This document shows, in pieces, positions 28,773 through 39,856 of a stretch of 64,000 nt of DNA. Made by a program: the position numbers and the translations under genes. Under the pieces are notes generated by a model. That model searched no databases. It was given only the letters and a program-made list of their open reading frames with translations, and had not been told where the DNA came from. The stretch lies in NCBI GenBank assembly GCA_038380435.1, contig JAWZYU010000019.1, forward strand, positions 32,203,801 through 32,267,800, in the 5' to 3' direction. Source of the DNA: Ryuthela nishihirai. Lineage: Eukaryota; Arthropoda; Arachnida; Araneae; Heptathelidae. The stretch's first letter is position 1. Each line of letters opens with the position of its first letter.

Positions 28773-30289
28773 AATTCTCATCAGCGCCCTCCTATAACAA
28801 AAAGCAGCTAAAAAATCGAGACGAATGAAAAGCCTGAAACGAAATAATGAACAATTTTCAAAAACGTTTTCATTGATCGTAAACATTTTAGGACTAAATA
28901 GATTGCTTTCAACTTTCGGTTGTTTTCAGTGAAAGCTCTAGCCATCTCTTTATCATACCATAATTGTCATCGGAACACCATTCATTCGAAATAAAGAAAA
29001 GGAACAATCTCATAACATACAATTTGAGTAATTCTGAAATTGCTCTATCGGTAAACAATTGTTATTGTAGCAGTTGTTACATGTAGCAGATTTTTCTCTT
29101 ATTTTTTGCGGTTTCTCTGTCGATCGCCATTTTGCCATAAACACTATTGCGTGCAGGTAATTGACATCAGATAGGAAACATCACTGACGCATGCGCTTCG
29201 CTTACCGTCAACTCAGCTGGGGCAGCCTTTGAGGTTGCCTTAGTAATATGGCTCTAAATCATTCATTCATCATCCTAGTCAAATGTTGCTGCTAACAGGA
29301 AACGGTGATCTTGGTAGTGTCATTCTCTGGGCATTCCGATCAACAAGACTGATTAAAAAGCTAATAGCTACCATTTTAATGAATTAGTAAATAGCTATGT
29401 GGAAAGATGGAAGAAAAAAAAACGTTTTGGGCCTCGGGCAACATCATTATGTAGGGAAGAGAAAGTAGTGATATGAGCTATAGTCTCCTGTGAATGAATG
29501 GAGTGATCGGCGCTATTAAACCCACAGCTAGCGAACACACCAGGGAAACGTTATAGTCTAGAACTCGATAGAGTGTGATACATTTTCCCCACTTACGTTA
29601 GTGAATTGGCGTCATCCTGACTCCAATTAATCCACGTATTGTGTTGGTGGTGGAGGCTTGGTCGGGAGGGACCTGATGCTAGGGAGGGAAGGGGGTGAGG
29701 GGTGAGGGAGGCAGATGTTGGCGGTGCCTGTAATTTGTCTCCTAATTGGTTGGATTATTGAGCATCTAGCAAGTACCACTTGATGAATGAGCACAATGAA
29801 TAAAGATCACATTTTCGACATTACAGCTCACTGATTAGGTTTTTATTTTGCTTTCGTTCCCTTCAAGGTTGGATGCCCCCATGCTGAGACGCTATAATAA
29901 ATTGCGAATAAGGGGGGATGGTTGTCAGACATTGCTTGTTTGGCTGTTTTACCGAAATGCCCCGTTTAGTGAACGGGATCAGACAGTGTAGGTGTATAGA
30001 AGACTGTGGGCTGGATAGAATCAAAATGGAAGAGATAATAATTGGTAGGGAAAAAAATTGATGAAATATCGATAATTATGCAAAATAATTTGACGTAACT
30101 TGTCAGTGTAAAGATAGGGTGTGTTCTTTAAACTTCAGAAAGAAAGAAATGAAATTGCATAGCAGGAAAATGGTACACTCAGGAATTTGATTACTGTGGA
30201 TTGGATTCTGTTGTTTTAACCTTGATGGGACTTTATATCTGTAGTGATCTAAATAAGCAGAACCTAAGAGTTCAGAGATAGATCGGGGA
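28773..30289. other. Unassigned sequence, 1.5 kb
   Basis: The longest stretch here free of recognisable repeats in the left half. A G-rich block (29645-29720, GGGAGGGAAGGGGGTGAGGG) stands out. No exon-like frame seen. Could be single-copy DNA. Confidence 0.35.
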
Positions 30290-30672
30290 AGGGTTAGATT
30301 CTTTTACCTGTGAGTAGCAATTTTTTGGCACACAATGGGCTAAATGGTCAGGTCACAATGACTCCTACGATTCAATGTTGAGGGAAGAGAACTCATTGAA
30401 GAGCTGTTAGGACACATGGTAGCCTTCTGATAAAACCATCCTGTGTATCCTTTAACGTGCTTTGGATATGGCTTTCGTGCAGATGGGACAACGGTTTAAA
30501 GCCCCATCCGACAGAAGACGGTCTTTTCAAGGCCATCTGCTTCCTTTTCCTGACTGAGCCTAGAGTGAAGGTTTAGTGGATATAAATCTCAGAGCTGGCA
30601 CAGTTGGGACTCGAACCTGGAAACTGCAAATAACGTCTGGTACGTTACCGACTGAGCAAAACCCTGCTCTGC
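30290..30672 (-). mobile_element. SINE-B copy, full length, old
   Basis: All segments are present but diverged: TTCTTTTACCTGTGAGTAGC, GGGCTAAATGGTCAGGTCAC, CCTTTAACGTGC, CCCCATCCGACAGAAGACGG, GGGACTCGAACCTGGAAACT and CGTTACCGACTGAGCAAAAC. Confidence 0.87.
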
Positions 30673-31620
30673 GTAGTGCTAAAAAAAGAAAAAATATTGA
30701 GACGAAAGTCGAAAATTCGTTATTTGTGTGATTTGCAAAAAAAGTATAAATTCGAGTTTTTGACAATCACAGAAATAATAAGTCATATTGAAACTAATTT
30801 CCCAGTGTATCTGAAACTGCTATTTTTTTACTATTTTATAATATAAACCTTACATTTTTTTACCCCTAAGTTGAAGTATTGAAAACAACGTTTTTCCAAC
30901 TAAAAATGGTGTTTTTTTTCTTTTCTTTATAAAATTAATTTCAAAATCTTTATTTCCAACTATGTAGCTAAAATTGTTCTAAAAGATTTTGAAAGTATAT
31001 TTTCTGCTTTTTTACTACGGCATAAAATGAAATTTTGCTTGAGGAGAGGGGTGGGGAGGGGAGCTTTTCTTTCATATTGACGTATTTTTTGTAATATATT
31101 AGAAAGACAGAGAATCTTTTATGGTAAAAATAAAAAAAAATAAAAATAAAAAAAAAAGAAATAAAAAAAGAAATTTCTTCCGATTCCCAAGCTAAGTTTC
31201 ATATTCAGTGTATTTTTTGTGGGAAAATGTAAGAGATGAGTTAAATATATAAATGAAATCCATGACCATCTGGATTCAATTGTCATTTATTAAATCGTTA
31301 TTGAATATATTAAATGGTTAAAAATTAAATTTGATAAAAAAAATTATATTAAATGGTTAAAAAAAATTAATTGAAAAAATTAAATGGTTAAAAGATTAAT
31401 GTTTTATGGACATTCTAGTCGTGTTGCTTTATGTCTCTTTTTCAATCACCTTTTCCTCATTATCGCAGAAATTTAGCCCTTTGTGTTCTAGCAAAGCTGC
31501 GTTCATAAGTATTAAAACCCAACTTTCGGCAATAAGACAGTCTGCTGTTGAAATCAGTTGTCCAGGTTTTTAATCGAGGTCTGCTCTTCCGAGAAAAAAC
31601 AGAACATTTTGAGATGTGTA
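30673..31620. other. AT-rich unassigned sequence with A-rich run
   Basis: An adenine-rich low-complexity stretch lies at 31120-31172. Four AAATTAAATGGTTAAA-like units lie at 31300-31400. No genes. Confidence 0.4.
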
Positions 31621-31639
31621 ACGGGCTGATTTATCAGGA

Positions 31640-32350
31640 GATTTTAATGGAAATTTTAGGATAATCGGATTTTTTTTCTCGTTCCATTTGTACTGTTTAG
31701 AAAAACTGATTTTATTATATGTGTATTGTTAGAAAAACTAAATTTCCCTTTGAACAGCATTAGCGCTTGAAGTTCACATGGCATTTATTTGACAAATATA
31801 CAATACATTTCCACCGTTTTCAAATATGTTTAAGACATATACATCAGCAACTAACATTTCAAATTTCAGGATGATAGAACATTTTCATCTTCAATTATAC
31901 CTTTAGAAACATTTTCTTGAATGAATGAATCTTTATTAGAGAAAATTAGTTACAAATGTAATGTTCCATTTATTCCATGAACAATTATGAAGTTAACTTT
32001 CAACTTCAAATAATCAAATCACTATTGAATAACAATCAATCTCCCATTGAATAACATTAATCCTTTAAGTTCTTAAAGTATTTATTTCGCAAATACGGAT
32101 CCGATATATTTCCACAATTTTATAATATGGTATTGACTTGTACACCAGCAATTAATATTACAAATTTCGGAATGATAGGATTTTTTTCTGTTTCAGTTAC
32201 ATCGTTTAGAAAATTTTAAATTTTTCCATGAAATAGAATTAGCACTCGAAATTCAATGGATTTCCGAAATATCCAGTATATTACTACCATTTTCAAATAT
32301 GCTAGAGATTTATACAGAAGAAATTATTGTTCCAAATTTCATAGCATCGT
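31640..32350. repeat. Eroded long repeat, three to four units
   Basis: Three blocks share an ordered set of phrases: a cysteine-poor AT-rich start with AGCATTAGCGCTTGAAGTTC / ACATTAATCCTTTAAGTTC / AGAATTAGCACTCGAAATTC; then TTTCCACCGTTTTCAAATATG (31811), TTTCCACAATTTTATAATATG (32110) and TTACTACCATTTTCAAATATG (32285); then CATTTCAAATTTCAGGATGATAG-like ends. Part of a fourth unit lies at 31640-31730. Spacing is about 300 and 175 bp; the longer gap contains an extra segment of about 110 bp. Confidence 0.65.
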
Positions 32351-32404
32351 CAGTGAATTGGCACGATAGTTATTAATTTTATCCACTTCGGTTGTCATTT
32401 CCCA

Positions 32405-32590
32405 ACAGTGCTTCGGTTGGGGAAGGTATCCAGTGAACAGCTGTTAGGAGACAGATGGAAGCCTTCCGTTAAGGCCATCTAGTGTTCTTTAAAGTTATCA
32501 GAGTACGGCTCTCCTGCATACAGCCAGAGCGTATACCATCTGCTTCTCCTTTCTCACTTGGAGCAGAGGGAGGGAGGATCAAGGGAGAAA
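32405..32590 (-). mobile_element. SINE-B internal fragment, old
   Basis: GGTTGGGGAAGGTATCCAGT, ACAGCTGTTAGGAGACAGAT and GGCCATCTAGTGTTCTTTAA match the middle of the inverted family. Both ends are lost. Confidence 0.78.
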
Positions 32591-32648
32591 AATTTTCTAT
32601 ATATTATAATCACATATTTAATTGTGTTTAATCATTCCAACAAACATT

Positions 32649-32972
32649 GGGGCGCCGATGGCTCGTAATCTTCAGTTCCCAGGTTCGAGTCCCGCCTGAT
32701 CAGAGCTGAGATTTATCTCCACAAAACTCCCTGCCCTGCTCTCGCTCAGTAGGGGACGAAGAAGAACATGGAAGGCCGCCGTCAATCGGATGGGACTTTA
32801 AGCTGTGGTCCCGTGTGCTGGGGAACCATACCATGTATACGTTACAGAATACGCTGGATAGCCTTGACGGGATCCCATCTGACTCTTAACAGCTGTCCAG
32901 TGAGTCTCCTCCCCCTCCCCCCCCCCAAAAAAAAAATAGCGCTCAGAGATAAAACAATCCAATCTTACAAAC
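32649..32972 (+). mobile_element. SINE-B copy, old
   Basis: Head GGCTCGTAATCTTCAGTTCC and B box GGTTCGAGTCCC, GAGATTTATCTCCACAAAAC, AAGGCCGCCGTCAATCGGAT and AATACGCTGGATAGCCTTGA. The tail has a C run then an A run (near 32915-32938) before GCGCTCAGAGATAAAACAAT. The A-box part of the head is shortened. Confidence 0.85.
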
Positions 32973-34200
32973 ATAAATCTCCCGCTCTTTAAAGGTAAAT
33001 CACAAGTCTTTAGTTGTAAAGTTATCAATTTGCATTCGCATATTCTAATGATTATATTTTTATAAATATTTTTTGTGATCTTGTAGAGGGAGATTGAAAG
33101 ATTTAGCCCCATTGGAAACGCAAATGTTAGTATGCATATGTTACAGATGACTAAAGTTCAAAGGAATTAAAAAATGGCAAATATAAAGGACAATAAGAGA
33201 AAAATAACAAGGTAAATAAAAAAAAAATATTTTGATAGCAAATATTTAAATTTCATTAATAAGTTAGTAATTATTTTTAACCTGAGGTTTTCAATAATTC
33301 TTAAAAAATCCACCCTTTCTGTTTCACTCTCCAAATGATTTCATTATCTTTCTGTCCAATTTCAGCATTAAACTTTGCTTTTCAGTTCTCGCTTTCAACT
33401 ATTTGTTTAGAATTGCTTTCCGTTCTGCAATTTCTTAAGCAATGATCTGGAATGAGCTCGCTCTCATCCGTATTCCACGGTGGGAAGTCTTAGTCGGAAA
33501 TGGTACTCAAGGTCGCATTATTTTCTCTTCTTTGTAGAATTCTATTCTTTATTAAAAACCCAGAAAATTTTTTATTTACCTTGAATCTTTCCGCGGGGCA
33601 TTTTACCACATTGATTTTCAAAGATCTTTAAATAATATTAATGATGATGGCAATGATATAATAATTCATGCACTGACTCTTTAACATTTATATTATTAAC
33701 TCACCCCATGACTGCTAGCCATGGGGTGAGTCCTTGATTAAATGTGTACGGCTAGAGTAATATATTACAGGAGGGATGGGGAAGATTTGCTCTTTTTAAA
33801 TTTCTGAAAGGATGTTAAATGCTATTTTACGTGTATCTAGTGGTGTGAAAAGGTGTAAACGAGAAAATATTTTAAGGTATTGAGAATTCTACCAGTGCTC
33901 ACTGTTCATAAATTATATGAAAAAAAAAAAAAAGAAAATTATATAAAAAAAATAGATAAAGAGTTTGGTTTTCTTTCTCTTTTGTTGAAAACCCAGATTT
34001 TATTTTATCCATCTCCTATTGCTTTTCGCACCTCATTTGTCGATTTACCATTATGTTTGTCTTGTTAGATTGTTTATGTGTTTGTCAAAATGATTGTTCC
34101 ACCATATTTTCCCAACCTATTCACCGATATCAATGAGTTATGCGTGTGAACGTTTCTGACGCAGGGAGCATAATATGTTGTAAAGCATTTACTCTCTAAT
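32973..34200. other. AT-rich unassigned sequence, 1.2 kb
   Basis: No gene or repeat family recognised. A short inverted repeat (CTCACCCCATGACTGCTAGC / GCTAGCCATGGGGTGAG near 33700-33728) is visible. Confidence 0.35.
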
Positions 34201-34204
34201 TCCA

Positions 34205-34224
34205 CCCCCCCCCCCCCCCCCCCC
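34205..34224 (+). repeat. Homopolymer run of 20 C
   Basis: An uninterrupted C run in AT-rich surroundings. Its length is likely variable between individuals, and it is prone to sequencing error. Confidence 0.95.
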
Positions 34225-34494
34225 TGTTACCTTCCCGCCTCAAAATCTTCCATCAACTATTTTCTTCCCTGTTTCCTTCTAACCTAAAAGAGGGGAATGG
34301 GACCACCAATGTTTCATTATCTTACAAACGCGAAGGCCCAAGGTTCACAGCTAGGCATCAAATGAAGACTTGATATGGGTGATGTCGTAGATTACCACGA
34401 ATTTCTACCCATAACTTTCTTTCCCCCCAAGATGGACTTTTCAGGGAGAAGGGTTAATCTCAACGAGTTATGAGGGTGGCAAAAAATTGTGCCT

Positions 34495-34994
34495 CAAACA
34501 GTAGCCAAATGCAAGTGAGAAATATAAATTGTAACCAGGCTACTGTTCGAACATTTATAGTATGTTCGTTTTTGAAACTAAAACACTTATCTTCGAACAG
34601 AAGACTGTTACAATCCACGTGCTTTATTCCTGGCATATGATTCGCAAAGATCGTATACAAAAAAACCCCAAAAAACCAGAGACAAGGGATTGGGGGGAGG
34701 AATTCTTTGGAATCGTAAAGATTGACATCGTTAAATTTCATCCCCTTTTTTGTGAAGGAGAAAGAGGGGGCGTAATTTAAGGTACTCCACAATATTGTAG
34801 ACGTCACAAGTTTTAATTTAATATACAAAGAGGTTATAATTGAACTGACAGTACTCAGAGCGATGTAGAGAAGGATCTAGTCCACGGATCAGAGCGAAAA
34901 GTTGTGGATACCTTAGTAAGAACATGGGATAAAGAATTTGCGAATAAAAAAATAATTAGTGCTAGGGCCGCCAGGTGGCGTGGGTGCGCTAAAA
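34495..34994 (+). repeat. Left 0.5 kb inverted repeat arm
   Basis: Contains AGGCTACTGTTCGAACATTT, GAGAAAGAGGGGGCGTAATT, AGGATCTAGTCCACGGATCA and GCCGCCAGGTGGCG. A 122-codon frame across it on the minus strand is partly conserved in the other arm, but stops and indels differ, so coding is unlikely. Confidence 0.92.
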
Positions 34995-34999
34995 ACGTG

Positions 35000-36095
35000 G
35001 AGAACATGCTAATTTGTCGTGACTTCGCAGCCAATCTCACGTGAGAGTCGCATGAGGCACACTATAAAATGTGATGTCTTCCCTCTAATCGCTAGAAGGA
35101 ACCATGAGTATTGTCATGCCCACGTAATTTTTTCACGCGGACAAGACTTTATGAAGGGAGGATTGGCCGCAAACATCGCCTTCCATTTTAATAGTGACAT
35201 TTTCGACTGACTTCCATATTGTGACATTTTTCTGCGTTCAGCTCGTGCTGAGGAAAGCATTTGCCGCTCGCATAGAACATTCGCGATGGATCTGTTGGTC
35301 CCCTCATGTATCAGGACTGGAGCTACGTGACCGGCGTGAAAAACAGCAAAACAACAGCTGGGGTGCATGTTTCGCACCTCGGGCAGCCCGACCAATGGGC
35401 ATCGTCCACACTGGGTCAGCAAGGTGACCTCCACGAGGGGGCCAGCGAAAGGACAAGAAAAAAATATTTTCGAAAGTTCAGTTTGCTTTTCTCGTCCGGG
35501 CTGTGTGGTCGACAGCAATGATCCTCTCCAGTGAGCAGAGTCCCGACGTGTGAACAATGAATGTGCGGAGAGAGTGCTATGCAGTCGTGCCTTCAGCTTA
35601 CCAGTGGCGAACGGCCCTGCGTTGTCTTTTCCCTAGAGACGTCTGACTTGATAAGGTAGGGGGACATTTATTGAATCTGGTTTCGCTTTTCCACCTGAAT
35701 GTGTTTCTGTGAACTGCCGTCACGTTGTCCCGAGTGGGACCTTCATAATTGTTAAGGACTATTAGAGTCACAAGCAAGTAGCTCATTCACCATGGAGTTT
35801 TAATGAACTAATAACCACTACGCATAAAGTTTCCCTTGACTGAAAAGGGTTGCGCCTGAGACGCTGTTGAATTTGTCCCAAAAGTGGAAACTAGATATGA
35901 GTGAAATGTCTAAAACTAAATTTCGTTAATAAATGTTGTGTTTTTGTTTAACGTAAAATTATCTCAGTTTTCATTATTGCAAATGTCTGTTAATTTGGTT
36001 GTAGGTCCGGGAATTGGCCTTGAATTTGGCAGCAAGTGAACGCATTACGGCCTAAGTGTTCGTACCACCCTAAATATCCACAGGGGTGGTCATAA
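35000..36095. other. Interior of the long-TIR transposon, unassigned
   Basis: Lies between the left arm and the transposase remnant. Richer in G+C (35200-35530) than most of the window. No protein recognised on either strand. It may be a captured host segment or an insertion, since mariner-type elements rarely have 1 kb of extra DNA here. Confidence 0.4.
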
Positions 36096-36099
36096 CAGT

Positions 36100-37095
36100 A
36101 TCTGCAAGAAGGACCGAGCTTTACTAGTGAAACTCTTTTATCAAAACGGCAGTAATGTCACCGCTGTATTACACGAATATCGTCGTCTGAAAGATATAAG
36201 GAAAGGACCTTTGTCGTTAAATGGATTGAAGAATATGATACAGAAATTCGAAGAAACATGCGAGTTGTTTGTGGCTCCGGTAGAGACCAGCGGCCTGTTG
36301 CAGAAACCAGTGTGGAAGACGTCGCACTTACCATTGCAGAAATCCAGTCGCAATCGGAACTACCCGTAGTTAGTGCGAGACAGCTAACCCGGCAACTGCA
36401 ATTTCCATGGTCAACCGTCCGTAAAATTATATGATCCATCCTGAAATGGTATCCTTATAAAATTCATAGGGTGCAGCAGCTGCAACCATTTGACCCTGAA
36501 CAGCACACCGACATCGCTTTGCGATTTCTGGCGAGGATGCAGCACGACGACATGTGGCCTTCGAAAGTCTTATGGACTGATGAGGAGCATTTTTCCCTAC
36601 ATGGAGCATTGAATACGCACAATTGCCGAATATGGGGACCTACACATCAGCATGATGTGCATGATATACCTCTACACTCCGACTATGTAACTGTATGGTG
36701 TGGTACCACATTACACAGATCTTCTCCGCCACAATATTATTCCGGCTTTGCAAGAAAGGAATTGCTTCGACTCCATAACCTTCATTCAGGATGGGACACC
36801 ACTCTATATTGCACGTACGGCAACGCAATTGTTGCGTACCACATTTGGTGAGGGCAGAATAATTTCTCGAACGTTTTCCAGTGCTTGGCCACCACGTTCC
36901 CCCGACCTAAACCCATGCGATATTTGGTTATGGGATTATTTGAAAAGCCGAGTTTACCAAGGCAATGTTGAATCGCTTGCTGAACTGAAGTCAAGAATAA
37001 CACAGCACGTTGCATCTATTCTCGAGATATGTTTCACGCAACTGTGGACCATGCCGTATTACGGTTCCAGCACATTTTGTAGCCGAATTTTGTAA
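36100..37095 (+). pseudogene. Mariner-related transposase (DD41D-like), frameshifted
   Basis: An N-terminal HTH-like part (LVKLFYQNGSNVTAVLHEYR) starts near 36120. The first catalytic region is WTDEEHFSLHGALNTHNCRI near 36570. The second is IQDGTPLYIARTATQLL near 36785, and the third is WPPRSPDLNPCDIWLWDYLK near 36890-36950. By my count 42 residues separate the second D and the final D of SPDLNPCD, close to DD41D mariner relatives. Frame changes near 36250 and 36700 and lost segments make it inactive. It has the same strand sense as the element and lies immediately inside the right arm. Confidence 0.85.
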
Positions 37096-37184
37096 TACGA
37101 ACATTTTGTAATACAAATTTTTCACATATTGGGAATCTTGATTTGTAAATAAAGGTTATATTTGTTCACTTGGTATTTCCTTTA

Positions 37185-37680
37185 TTTTAGCGCACCTACG
37201 CCACCTGGTGACACTAACACTAGATATTTTTTTATTATTATTCGCAAATTCTCTATCCCATGTTCTTATTAAGGTATCCACAACTTTTCGCTCTGATCCG
37301 TGGACTAGATCCTTCTCTACATCGCTCTGAATACTGTCAGTTCAATTATAACCACTTTGTATATTAAATTAAAACTTGTGACGTCTACAATATTGTGGAA
37401 TACCTTAAATTACGCCCCCTCTTTCTCCTTCACAAAAAAGGGGATGAAATTTAACGATGTCAATCTTTACGACTCCACAAAATTCCTCCCCCACCCCTTA
37501 GTCTCTGGTGTTTTTTTTTATACGATCTTTGCGAGTCGTATGCCAGGAATAAAACACGTGGATTGTAAGTCTTCTGTTCGAAGATAAGTGTTTTAGTTAC
37601 AAAAACGAACATACTATAAATGTTCGAACAGTAGCCTGGCTACAATTTATATTTCTTACTTGCATTCGGCTGCAATTTGT
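37185..37680 (-). repeat. Right 0.5 kb inverted repeat arm
   Basis: Inverted partner of 34495-34994. It shares long exact blocks such as AGGATCTAGTCCACGGATCA (complement here) and differs by a few substitutions and a short deletion near 37505-37520. Confidence 0.92.
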
Positions 37681-38085
37681 GGCCCAGCTATTATAAAGGT
37701 CAGGGCGTTTAATATGTAATGTACGGAATTTTAAAATATTCTTGGTGAACCAATCTTAATTTTCAAACCTTCCTGGAAAGACAAGACACTTTTTCTGTCA
37801 GAATACACATGTTATATGGAGTTAGATAGAACAGCGAATATTTTTGTGACAAAGACATAAATTTTATCTAATTATTTGAAATAATGTCGGCTGAATCTAG
37901 GAATTAATTTCGAGGGAGGTGATGGGGGAGGTGAGAGAAACTGAAACTGTGAGATAGTTTCGCAGATTCTGGGACGCCGGGCATCCTTGTCTGAGACCAG
38001 GCTACTATTTCTAGATTCTGTGCTGTTATCCGGTTGCAATTCACGCACAGGCTGCTATTTAGGCCCCGGCTTTAAATATATCATA
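37681..38085. other. Unassigned spacer
   Basis: No repeat or gene recognised. GAGACCAGGCTACTATT and CACAGGCTGCTATTTAGG resemble the AGGCTACTGTT phrase of the nearby arm and may be chance. Confidence 0.3.
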
Positions 38086-38741
38086 CAGGGCCGGATATAG
38101 GGATGGGGTAGGGGGCAAGGAAACATACCCCCTCCTTCTTTTCAGAATGGTAGTAAAGGTAATAGAGGGTTGGGTTGGGTTGTTTTACCTCTGAGCGGCA
38201 CTTTTATGCACACAATGAGCTAAATGGCCAGGTCACAAGGACCCCGAAGGCTTAGAGAAGGTTGGGGGAGGGGACCCACTGGAACAGCTATTAGGAGACA
38301 GATAGTAGCCTCCCATCAAGGCCATCCAGTGTGTTCTTTAACGTGCACAGATATGGTAGCACGTACCTGTGCACAAGTAGTGTGTTCTTTAACGTGCACA
38401 GGTATGGCTCTCCCGAACACGGGGCCACGGCTTAACGTGCCATCTGACAGACAGCAGCCTTTCCTAGCCCATCGGTGTCCCCTACTGACCGTGGACAGTG
38501 CGAGGAGTTTTGCGGAGATAAATCTCAACTCTGAAGGTAATAGAGGCAAAAAATTATTAAACTTCGCATTTATATTTCATGCATTGTTCAAAAAATTTTT
38601 AATGACCTATAAAGCGGAGGAGGAAATGTTACACTGAATTGGAAATCCAGTCTCTTGTCCCCCCCTCCCCTTTACATTTCCTGGCTCGATTGTTGTTATT
38701 GCCCGCCCTCCCCTCTCGATTTTTTTCTTGCTCGGGGCCTA
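38086..38741 (+). mobile_element. hAT-like MITE-1, with nested SINE-B
   Basis: Starts CAGGGCCGGATATAGGG and ends near CTCGGGGCCTA. The flanks ATATCATA (38078-38085) and ATATTATA (38742-38749) match at 7 of 8. Removing the SINE and its duplication leaves about 280 bp, the size of the copy at 8906. The interior TTATATTTCATGCATTGTTC and TGGAAATCCAGTCTCTTG match the family. Confidence 0.82.
38169..38533 (-). mobile_element. SINE-B copy without its tRNA head
   Basis: From GTTGGGTTGGGTTGTTTTAC through to GGAGATAAATCTCAACTCTG; the tRNA-like head is absent. A 13 bp duplication AAGGTAATAGAGG at 38156-38168 and 38534-38546 shows this is a 5'-truncated insertion and not a later loss. It also has an internal duplication: GTGTGTTCTTTAACGTGCAC occurs twice about 50 bp apart (near 38330 and 38382). 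Confidence 0.92.
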
Positions 38742-39495
38742 ATATTATATACGATATTTATTTTTTAACCACATTTGTAAATTTTCACACGCGATTTATA
38801 TTCTCATGCGTTAACGATAGCTATGAAAATGTTTTTTAAAGATGCAATTTATTATCTGGTACTTTTTATTAACCGAAACGCCATCAACTTTTTTATCCCT
38901 TCTGTAACTACTACTCCGAGATCAGTTCTCTACTTGAAGAGAATACTGGTTTTGAAAGATAGTACGAGGGGCATAAAACAAAAGACAAATGAACAGAGTG
39001 TAGAATTGAGAGTAGTGAACTCTCCTGACCTATTAGCATTGACGCATTTGTGCGTCGGCAACAATGACGAAATGCCTAAGCTTGAAATGGGGCCAAACTG
39101 GAAACGGCAACTATCGAAGTTCACGAATTACATATCTTAAGCAGGAGCTAAATACAGGTCATAGTCCTATCAAACATTTGCTTTTCATTCGCAATTTTTA
39201 TTCTACTGCTAAAAATGATTTGGCATAAATTTTTGGAAGTAATCCTCAATGACACTTCTAAACAGCGTTAACTTTAAATAGTGCATGCTGAAGCATTAAA
39301 CATAAAAGATGAATGCTTAAGGCAATGTTTTCTTCATATAAATACAGTAATTAATGCAAATGCATTCAAGTGATGTTAAAATGTAATATATACGTGTAAC
39401 AATGAAAACGAGACTGTGGTACTGCGTGAAACTCGAGCTATAGCACGCAGTGTAAATTACGTCACTTACGAGTTCGAACACGATGAATATTTAAA
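38742..39495. other. AT-rich unassigned sequence
   Basis: Two overlapping frames (38823-39140 plus, 38930-39124 minus) have no recognisable motif and are probably chance. Confidence 0.3.
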
Positions 39496-39500
39496 AAAAG

Positions 39501-39580
39501 AAGAGAATACAGTTGTAGTTCGGAAAACGAAGAGAATACAACTGTATTTGTTCGGAAAAAGAAGAGAATACAGTTGTAGT
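39501..39580. repeat. Tandem repeat on GAAGAGAATACA
   Basis: Three units of AAAGAAGAGAATACAGTTGT followed by a variable TTCGGAAAA segment, period about 30 bp. Confidence 0.8.
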
Positions 39581-39585
39581 CGTGA

Positions 39586-39856
39586 AAGGTTGGGTTGTTT
39601 TACCTCTGAACGGCACTTTTTTGCACACCATGGGCTAAAATGCCATGGTGTGCAAAACGTCACATGGACCCCGAAGGCTCAGAGAAGGTTGGGGGAGACA
39701 GATGGTAGTCACCCGTCAAGGCCATCCAGCGTGTTCTTAAACTTTCATAGGGTATAGCTCTCCCGCACACGGGGCTACGGCTTAACATCCCATCCGACAG
39801 ACGGCGGTCTTTCCAAGCCCATCGGTGTCCCCTAATGACCGTGGCAGGGCGGGGAA
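39586..39856 (-). mobile_element. SINE-B copy, head missing, with local inverted duplication
   Basis: Runs from GGTTGGGTTGTTTTACCTCT to TGACCGTGGCAGGGCGGGGA, then stops before the tRNA head. At 39622-39656 GCACACCATGG is followed by its own reverse complement CCATGGTGTGC. The segment for GGGACCCACTGGAACAGCTG is deleted. TCGTGAAA left and TCGTGTGTGAAA right may be a worn duplication. Confidence 0.85.

Larger units (their letters stand above)
34495..37680 (+). mobile_element. 3.2 kb DNA transposon with 0.5 kb terminal inverted repeats
   Basis: Arms at 34495-34994 and 37185-37680 are inverted copies at about 95-97% by eye over the inner part, ending inside at GTGGGTGCGCTAAAA and its complement. 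Between them is 2.2 kb with a broken mariner-related transposase (36100-37095, plus strand) and 1.1 kb of unassigned, GC-richer DNA. TA occurs near both outer limits, but the outer 25-30 bp align poorly, so exact ends are uncertain. Very long repeats are known from some Tc1/mariner relatives. The well-matched arms suggest recent movement or conversion, in contrast to the decayed gene. Confidence 0.8.

Noticed and set aside
34202..34224. G-quadruplex or functional element from the C run
   Set aside because: A plain homopolymer; one unbroken run gives no specific support for a function.
34460..34828. 122-codon gene conserved in both transposon arms
   Set aside because: The partner frame in the right arm is cut to 76 codons by stops, and the arms are conserved as DNA; no protein motif.
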